From JAXHUA01 sp034189695 (GTDB lineage: Bacteria > Chloroflexota > Dehalococcoidia > E44-bin15), in assembly GCA_034189695.1 (NCBI GenBank), contig JAXHUA010000113.1:1-10238 (forward strand): a DNA stretch of 10,238 bases, in the 5' to 3' direction. Position 1 is the stretch's first letter. Every line of letters begins with the position of its first letter. The notes under the pieces are model-generated. The model made no database searches. It had not been told where the DNA came from and saw only the letters and a list, made by a program, of their open reading frames with translations. This document shows, one piece after another, positions 6,391 through 10,238 of this stretch. The position numbers were made by a program, and so were the translations under genes.

Positions 6391-7263
6391 TCAGCGGGAC
6401 TCACCGGCCTGGCGTTTGCTCAGCTCAAGGCACCTGTGGTAGAACTCCTCGATCGGGGCCGCTGCCGGCCCGTCCTGCTGCCCCAGCCGCTCAATCACCT
6501 GCTCCCAGGCGATAATCCCGACCTCGACGCGTTCAAGGGTAGGCTGAAACCAATCGCCATGCCATCGTTCCTTGGACGGCGTAAACGACTTGACCCGGCG
6601 CTTCACCTTGCGCCCTATCGACTCGCGGCTCATCTCCTTCTGCAACCCGCCGGCGGTGATCAGTGCGTACGGCGCAATCACGTAGAAGCCGATGCGGTCC
6701 AGCCCGGACGGGCGGCGGTTGGCACGTCTCAGTGCCTCAGCCATCCCCGCAACAGTGCGGGCTGTCTGGTCGAGATATCGCGCGCCGGTCACCCCCGGCG
6801 CCATCTCGCCCGACATGGTAGCTTCCACCGCCATGAGGTGCAGCGTCTGAGGCGACGCTGACACCAACGGGCTTTCCAGGTCCGGCACGTCGAAATGGCC
6901 GATGAGCCCGCCCAGCTCACACGGAGGGTCTCCCGTCTTGGGCCTCCTGCCCGCCCCGACAAAGGGGCTTGGCAGGAGTATATCGGAGAACCAACGCCCG
7001 TTCTCAGGAAAGCTCAACGGATGCTCGGTGACCTGGTGACGAGAGAACCAGTCGAGAATGAGCCGCAGCAACCATCGCTCGTTGAACAGCACCGCGGGAG
7101 GGAATACCCCCGCTCCCGTGCCGCAACCGCGCAGCATCGCCTCGATCCTCTCCATCAAGGCCGGCGGCGCGTCGGGCATGGGCGGCGCTTTGGGCGCCGC
7201 GCGCTCCTTCTCCGCGCCGCGACGGCCAGTCAGGTCGGCTATTCTGTTCCACGGAGCTTTCAC
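6391..7263 (-). CDS. Uncharacterised protein, possible PD-(D/E)XK-like relic
   Basis: This 290-aa protein has no signal peptide or membrane helix. Visible segments are a Pro/Ala-rich N-terminus (20-35), LFNERWLLRLILDWFSRH (59-76), WFSDILLPSPF (91-101), LGGLIGHFDV (117-126), LHLMAVEATMSGEM (141-154), YLDQTARTVAGMAEAL (163-178), IGFYVIAPYALITAGG (191-206) and a basic stretch GRKVKRRVK (217-225). From memory these match an unnamed family with ADGVIGHF and VEAKM, reminiscent of a nuclease D...ExK core. Here both putative catalytic positions differ (Gly for Asp, Thr148 for Lys). That resemblance is inference and could be wrong. The GTG at 7263 lies downstream of a good promoter and a GGGAG site. 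It follows the methyltransferase cluster but is separately transcribed. Confidence 0.75.
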   Translation of the reverse strand: MKAPWNRIADLTGRRGAEKERAAPKAPPMPDAPPALMERIEAMLRGCGTGAGVFPPAVLFNERWLLRLILDWFSRHQVTEHPLSFPENGRWFSDILLPSPFVGAGRRPKTGDPPCELGGLIGHFDVPDLESPLVSASPQTLHLMAVEATMSGEMAPGVTGARYLDQTARTVAGMAEALRRANRRPSGLDRIGFYVIAPYALITAGGLQKEMSRESIGRKVKRRVKSFTPSKERWHGDWFQPTLERVEVGIIAWEQVIERLGQQDGPAAAPIEEFYHRCLELSKRQAGESR

Positions 7264-7326
7264 GATCTCAGATCTCCCGCGCTGTCACGTCGCCCCGAAT
7301 CGTGGCCCGCTCACCAGCCACTATAG

Positions 7327-7354
7327 AATATACGACCAGGAATCCGCGAGTCAA
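7327..7354 (-). promoter_or_regulatory. Promoter of the 290-aa gene
   Basis: Read on the - strand, TTGACT (7354-7349) and TATATT (7332-7327) are each five of six matches to consensus with a 16-bp spacer. Transcription would start near 7320, some 57 nt before the GTG at 7263. It indicates that the 290-aa gene is not simply the tail of the methyltransferase operon. The remainder of 7264-7478 shows no gene. Confidence 0.6.
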
Positions 7355-7478
7355 GGAAACGCACCCCATGCGGCCATCAGTCACGCCTTCTCCATACGTG
7401 GGTAGGTCGCAGCATCCGCTGACCATGGGGCTCACGACTGAGCGTGCGGAGGACAACGGTCAGGCTGGGGGCTAGCCG

Positions 7479-8777
7479 CTAGCGCGAGAACAGCGCGCCA
7501 GGGTCGTCGAGCTTCATCTTGATGTTGGTGAAGAGAAGGTCGCGATCCGCATGGTTCTCAATGACGTGAACAACCTTGTATTCGCCCGTATAGCGATGTA
7601 TCGCATGCTTCGCGTACCCAAACAGCTGAGCTCGGCCGAGGCAGCCAGCAAGCAGCGCCCTTGCGTCAAAGGCGCTGACGTGCGCCGTAACGCCGTACTC
7701 TCGACGAACGCCGTCGAGGCACCCCTCCAACGCTGATGATGCAGCGCGGCACGCCTCTGCCTCGCCACAAACGACGAAGTCGACCTGCCTGGTCTCATCG
7801 CCTTTGTCAATGAGGAAGAACACCGCACCGCCAGCCCCACCTTCCTGTGTGACCGCCTCCTTCAACTGCATACCCGCCTTTATCTTGCGAAGCCTAACGT
7901 TGAAGCGTTCAAACGACTGCATGCCTTCGCGCATCGTGTGAAGTTCCTTGCTCCTTGTCTCCCAGTACCTCGCAGCGCCTCGGACCACAACGTCTTCGTA
8001 CTGACGTTTGTACCGCCGGCTGACGTCCAGACCGATTGCACGCCTGTTCATCTCAGCTGCGAGCGCCAGAACAGAACCGGAGCCGGCAAAGGGGTCAAGG
8101 ACGGTATCGCCCTCGTCACTGCACATCGACAGGACGCGTTCAACCAAGCCGAACGGAAACGGGCAGACATGCGGCTGATAGGGGTATCCCCAACCCCTGA
8201 TGGGGACTGGGAACTCCCACACATTGGACGGGGGTCTGCCCTTCGGATTGTATCTTTCTGGGTAGCTGAGCCACCATTTCTTGTAGTCCACAACCGTTCG
8301 AACCCTATCCACGTGGTACTTGAAGGCATTGTTCTTTGAAAAAAATAGGATGTACTCGAACTCGTTCTTCAGTCGGCCCTTAGAGTGCCAGGGTATGTTC
8401 TTGGACCTGTTCCATATGATCACGTCCCTGAGAATCCATGTCGGCCCCTGTCCAGGCTGGCGAAGCTGCCTATCTATGTCGAAAGGCAATGCACGGACAA
8501 TGCCTTCTCTCCTCACGCTGTCTGCCACAAGCCACAGTGTCGCGTTCGCCTTCGACACCCGATAGCATTGGCCCATGACATCGGCGACATCGCTGAGGTA
8601 CTCCTCATACGTCTGCCGATAGCCTATCTGCTTGCGCCTAGATACGTAGTTCTTGACATCGAAGTACGGCGGTGAAGTCAGAACAAGGTCCACTGGCTCG
8701 AAGCTGTTCTTCGAGAAAAGCGTCTCAGTATCTCTGGCGTCGGCCACGAGGTATTGGGCGGCCTGCTCCGGCATCAC
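7479..8777 (-). CDS. Beta-type DNA methyltransferase (N4-cytosine or N6-adenine)
   Basis: This 432-aa enzyme transfers methyl from S-adenosylmethionine to an amino group of a DNA base. The order is that of the beta class: catalytic motif IV TSPPY (34-38) near the N-terminus, then HVCPFPFGLVER (203-214), the SAM-binding motif I LDPFAGSGS (227-235) and IGLDVS (248-253). SPPY favours N4-cytosine but does not exclude N6-adenine. The target-recognition stretch probably lies at 120-200 (RSKNIPWHSKGRLKNEFEYI is its core). Residues ~280-432 form an extra C-terminal domain not needed for catalysis, with alternating strands and helices (GGAVFFLIDKGDE, QVDFVVCGEAEACRA, EYKVVHVIENHADR). The GTG at 8777 overlaps the upstream stop by 4 nt; an ATG at 8774 is equally plausible, with GAGGGG upstream. 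No restriction endonuclease is adjacent. Confidence 0.93.
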   Translation of the reverse strand: MMPEQAAQYLVADARDTETLFSKNSFEPVDLVLTSPPYFDVKNYVSRRKQIGYRQTYEEYLSDVADVMGQCYRVSKANATLWLVADSVRREGIVRALPFDIDRQLRQPGQGPTWILRDVIIWNRSKNIPWHSKGRLKNEFEYILFFSKNNAFKYHVDRVRTVVDYKKWWLSYPERYNPKGRPPSNVWEFPVPIRGWGYPYQPHVCPFPFGLVERVLSMCSDEGDTVLDPFAGSGSVLALAAEMNRRAIGLDVSRRYKRQYEDVVVRGAARYWETRSKELHTMREGMQSFERFNVRLRKIKAGMQLKEAVTQEGGAGGAVFFLIDKGDETRQVDFVVCGEAEACRAASSALEGCLDGVRREYGVTAHVSAFDARALLAGCLGRAQLFGYAKHAIHRYTGEYKVVHVIENHADRDLLFTNIKMKLDDPGALFSR

Positions 8778-9799
8778 ACTATCCCCTCATAGTATTGCGG
8801 GTAGTATCTGTAGTACCTCACGTAGTGCTCCAACTCCCGAACATCCATTTCAAAACCGAGGCATTTCACCACCTCCCCACACGGATCAGGAGCATTCTTC
8901 ATAGAGTCGAGGTTATTGGCCAAATGCTCAACGTGCTGATCCAGCCGCGCCTTCTCCCTGTAAGTCAAAACCGGCACGTCTATTTCATGGATCTTGGATC
9001 GTGACTTTAGGAAGAACCCGCCGGACGCCTCCCGCTGCCGAAAAGGACGGTTCATGAAGACGCCGCCAAGTGTATACATACGAGCTCCATCCCGGTACAC
9101 AAACGAGAACAGCTTCCTGAACTTGACCGGCTGAAAGGACTCAGCGTTCCGGAAGGCGTTCATGACTATGTTCTGCACGAAGAGTGGGTAGTTCTCCCAG
9201 GTCCAGCGTCTTCTGCCTGTGTATTGGCCGCTGAGGTAACCGTCGAACTCGTCTGCAAAACACTTCTTCGCCCTTGGCGACTCGAAAACGCTAGTCGGCA
9301 TTTCGACGTCCACAGTCATGACAAACACGTCGCCGTCCCTTGCAGTCCTGGCGAGTGCGCGAATGTCGTCCAACACAGACTCGTTTGGGAGGAATTGGTA
9401 GTCACCGTTGCGCCTGCTCCACTTTACGAACTTGCTGTCGTAGTCGAACCAAATGATCCTCGGCTTGTCGCACCGGGGCCTTTGCAGGTAGTCGCTTGTG
9501 GACATGTTCTCAAAGGTTACGAAGTCGAAGGGTATGTTGAACTCGAACCGGTGCCTGCAGTCTCGACAGTCGAGAGATACCATGTCTGTGATGTTCAGGT
9601 ACTTGTTCACCAAGAGGAAATCGTAGTAGTGGATCGCCCCAAGGCCAACGTACTGATACGACTTGAGATCCAAGCCAAGAGGACTCTCCAGGCCCGAGAG
9701 GAGTTCCATGATGATCTTCCGCTCGATCTGCTTTCGCGGCCTCAGTATGTAGTTTATCCTCTCGAAGCTGGCCTTAGGCGTCACTCTCCTTGTCGTCAA
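8774..9799 (-). CDS. Rossmann/SAM-methyltransferase-like protein of unknown function
   Basis: This 341-aa soluble protein begins YILRPRKQIERKIIMELL (17-34). A Rossmann-like core follows: YQYVGLGAIHYYDFLLVNKY (48-67, glycine loop in the motif I position), MVSLDCRD (73-80, acidic residue ending strand 2), RFEFNIPFDFV, and RIIWFDYD (114-121, motif IV-like). DGDVFVMTVDVEMP (155-168) is another strand-turn. The end is unusually aromatic (YVRYYRYYPQYYEGIV). From memory, similar proteins annotated 'O-methyltransferase' or hypothetical are scattered in accessory regions; activity is undemonstrated. The TTG at 9799 is chosen because GAGGG (9809-9805) is 5 nt upstream; a GTG at 9784 has its only site 1 nt away. 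It overlaps the 102-aa gene by 26 nt and the methyltransferase by 4, indicating one co-translated operon. Confidence 0.85.
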   Translation of the reverse strand: MTTRRVTPKASFERINYILRPRKQIERKIIMELLSGLESPLGLDLKSYQYVGLGAIHYYDFLLVNKYLNITDMVSLDCRDCRHRFEFNIPFDFVTFENMSTSDYLQRPRCDKPRIIWFDYDSKFVKWSRRNGDYQFLPNESVLDDIRALARTARDGDVFVMTVDVEMPTSVFESPRAKKCFADEFDGYLSGQYTGRRRWTWENYPLFVQNIVMNAFRNAESFQPVKFRKLFSFVYRDGARMYTLGGVFMNRPFRQREASGGFFLKSRSKIHEIDVPVLTYREKARLDQHVEHLANNLDSMKNAPDPCGEVVKCLGFEMDVRELEHYVRYYRYYPQYYEGIV

Positions 9800-10082
9800 T
9801 CAAGCCCTCGCTTTCCATGAAGATGTCAAACGTCTTTTCGCCCACCGCAGAGTTACTCCTCAGATGCAGCACCTTCTTCGCCAGGTCAACGTACCTCTTC
9901 GGTTTGCGGTATTGGATCGATGTGTATGGCTCACGGGGCACCAGCGCACTGCGCCGCTCGGGAGCAGCGAACGTCGACACGTATTCTGCATCCTGGATGG
10001 AACTTACGCGCAAGCCTCTTGTCCTCACCTCTTCATCAGCCCTGTCGATCGCGTCCACAACCTTGCCCTCTTCGCCATCCAT
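9774..10082 (-). CDS. Small protein of unknown function, first gene of methyltransferase operon
   Basis: This 102-aa charged, soluble protein has an acidic N-terminal helix (EEGKVVDAIDRADEEVRT), a central segment with VREPYTSIQY-type beta character (around LVPREPYTSIQYRKPKRYVD), and an acidic end (DIFMESEGLIDDKESDA). No family was recognised. The ATG at 10082 is preceded by GAGAAGGAAGG, an acceptable ribosome binding site. The same frame stays open upstream to a TAG at 10157-10155 and encodes coding-like residues (GGKKWTKYDREKEG) but offers no ATG, GTG or TTG. It may therefore be the 3' part of a longer gene broken by a frameshift near 10100-10150. Its 26-nt overlap with the 341-aa gene implies a shared transcript. 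Confidence 0.6.
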   Translation of the reverse strand: MDGEEGKVVDAIDRADEEVRTRGLRVSSIQDAEYVSTFAAPERRSALVPREPYTSIQYRKPKRYVDLAKKVLHLRSNSAVGEKTFDIFMESEGLIDDKESDA

Positions 10083-10159
10083 GCCTTCCTTCTCTCGGTC
10101 GTACTTTGTCCATTTCTTTCCCCCATGGCCATTCTGCTGACATTTACTCCAAAGCTAAA

Positions 10160-10237
10160 TGGGGAAAACAGAGGTTCATACCTTAGTTCAACCAAATCGC
10201 TTCCTTTGACCCTGGCGACTGGAGTAGCATCACCCAA
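10160..10237 (-). pseudogene. Partial frame resembling isoleucyl-tRNA synthetase CP1 segment
   Basis: The - strand frame entering from the window edge reads PVARVKGSDLVELRYEPLF (about 10222-10166). This resembles the 'vkGsdLvGlrYePlFpyf' stretch before the editing domain of IleRS. The expected continuation (a GTGIVH-type motif) is absent; the frame drifts into low-quality sequence and stops at 10025, overlapping the 102-aa gene. It may be a remnant of ileS truncated at an insertion boundary, or a chance match. The identification rests on fewer than 20 residues. Confidence 0.25.
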
Positions 10238-10238
10238 C

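Noticed and set aside
7470..7483. GGCTAGCC palindrome and doubled GCTAGC at the methyltransferase stop
   Set aside because: The stem is too short and has no T-run for a terminator. It is likely chance sequence around the TAG stop.
8290..8305. GTTCGAACCC, resembling a tRNA T-arm
   Set aside because: It lies inside the methyltransferase coding sequence, and no acceptor, D-arm or anticodon structure surrounds it.
9224..9820. 198-codon + strand open frame opposite the 341-aa gene
   Set aside because: It is the antisense of a well-supported gene, with valine/glutamate-biased shadow composition, no ribosome binding site and no recognisable domain.

Overview
The window is GC-rich bacterial chromosomal DNA. 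The organism is most likely a Chloroflexota lineage such as Dehalococcoidia or SAR202-type. This rests on a lipoprotein with a TPEPTPTPT-type linker, a DUF3467-like small protein, and a HypA next to a Cys-rich ferredoxin protein. No rRNA or marker gene is present to confirm it. No tRNA, rRNA, CRISPR array or insertion sequence was recognised.

Layout on the + strand, 1-1082: a strong sigma70-type promoter (TTGACA-18-TACAAT) lies behind an unusual bipartite direct repeat. It drives a compact three-gene cluster: a DUF3467-like protein, a small antitoxin-like protein and a RelE/ParE-fold toxin. Next comes a spacer with a hairpin, then 1227-1640, a decayed four-helix membrane protein interrupted by two in-frame TGA codons. 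A 14-helix DHA2-type drug exporter lies on the - strand (1778-3448). It diverges from a + strand pair, hypA (Ni insertion) and a 365-aa winged-helix/Cys-rich/2x[4Fe-4S] protein (3683-5145). The shared intergenic region holds a perfect 8-bp-arm inverted repeat next to a candidate hypA promoter.

A TTGACA-16-TATACC promoter precedes two tandem cyclophilin-type prolyl isomerases (5255-6386). The first is exported as a lipoprotein and the second lacks a signal peptide. They align without gaps at an offset of 562 bp, so they look like a gene duplication that split function by compartment.

The right third (6391-10082) is accessory in character and entirely on the - strand. In transcription order it holds a 102-aa unknown protein, a 341-aa Rossmann/SAM-methyltransferase-like protein, and a beta-type DNA methyltransferase (TSPPY ... 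DPFAGSGS) with an uncharacterised ~150-aa C-terminal domain. These three overlap and look co-translated. A separate 290-aa unknown gene follows, with its own strong promoter. No restriction endonuclease is visible beside the methyltransferase, so the cluster is a candidate for an undescribed DNA-modification or defence module. At the extreme right edge, an open - strand frame contains a segment resembling the CP1/editing region of isoleucyl-tRNA synthetase, possibly a truncated gene at the island boundary.
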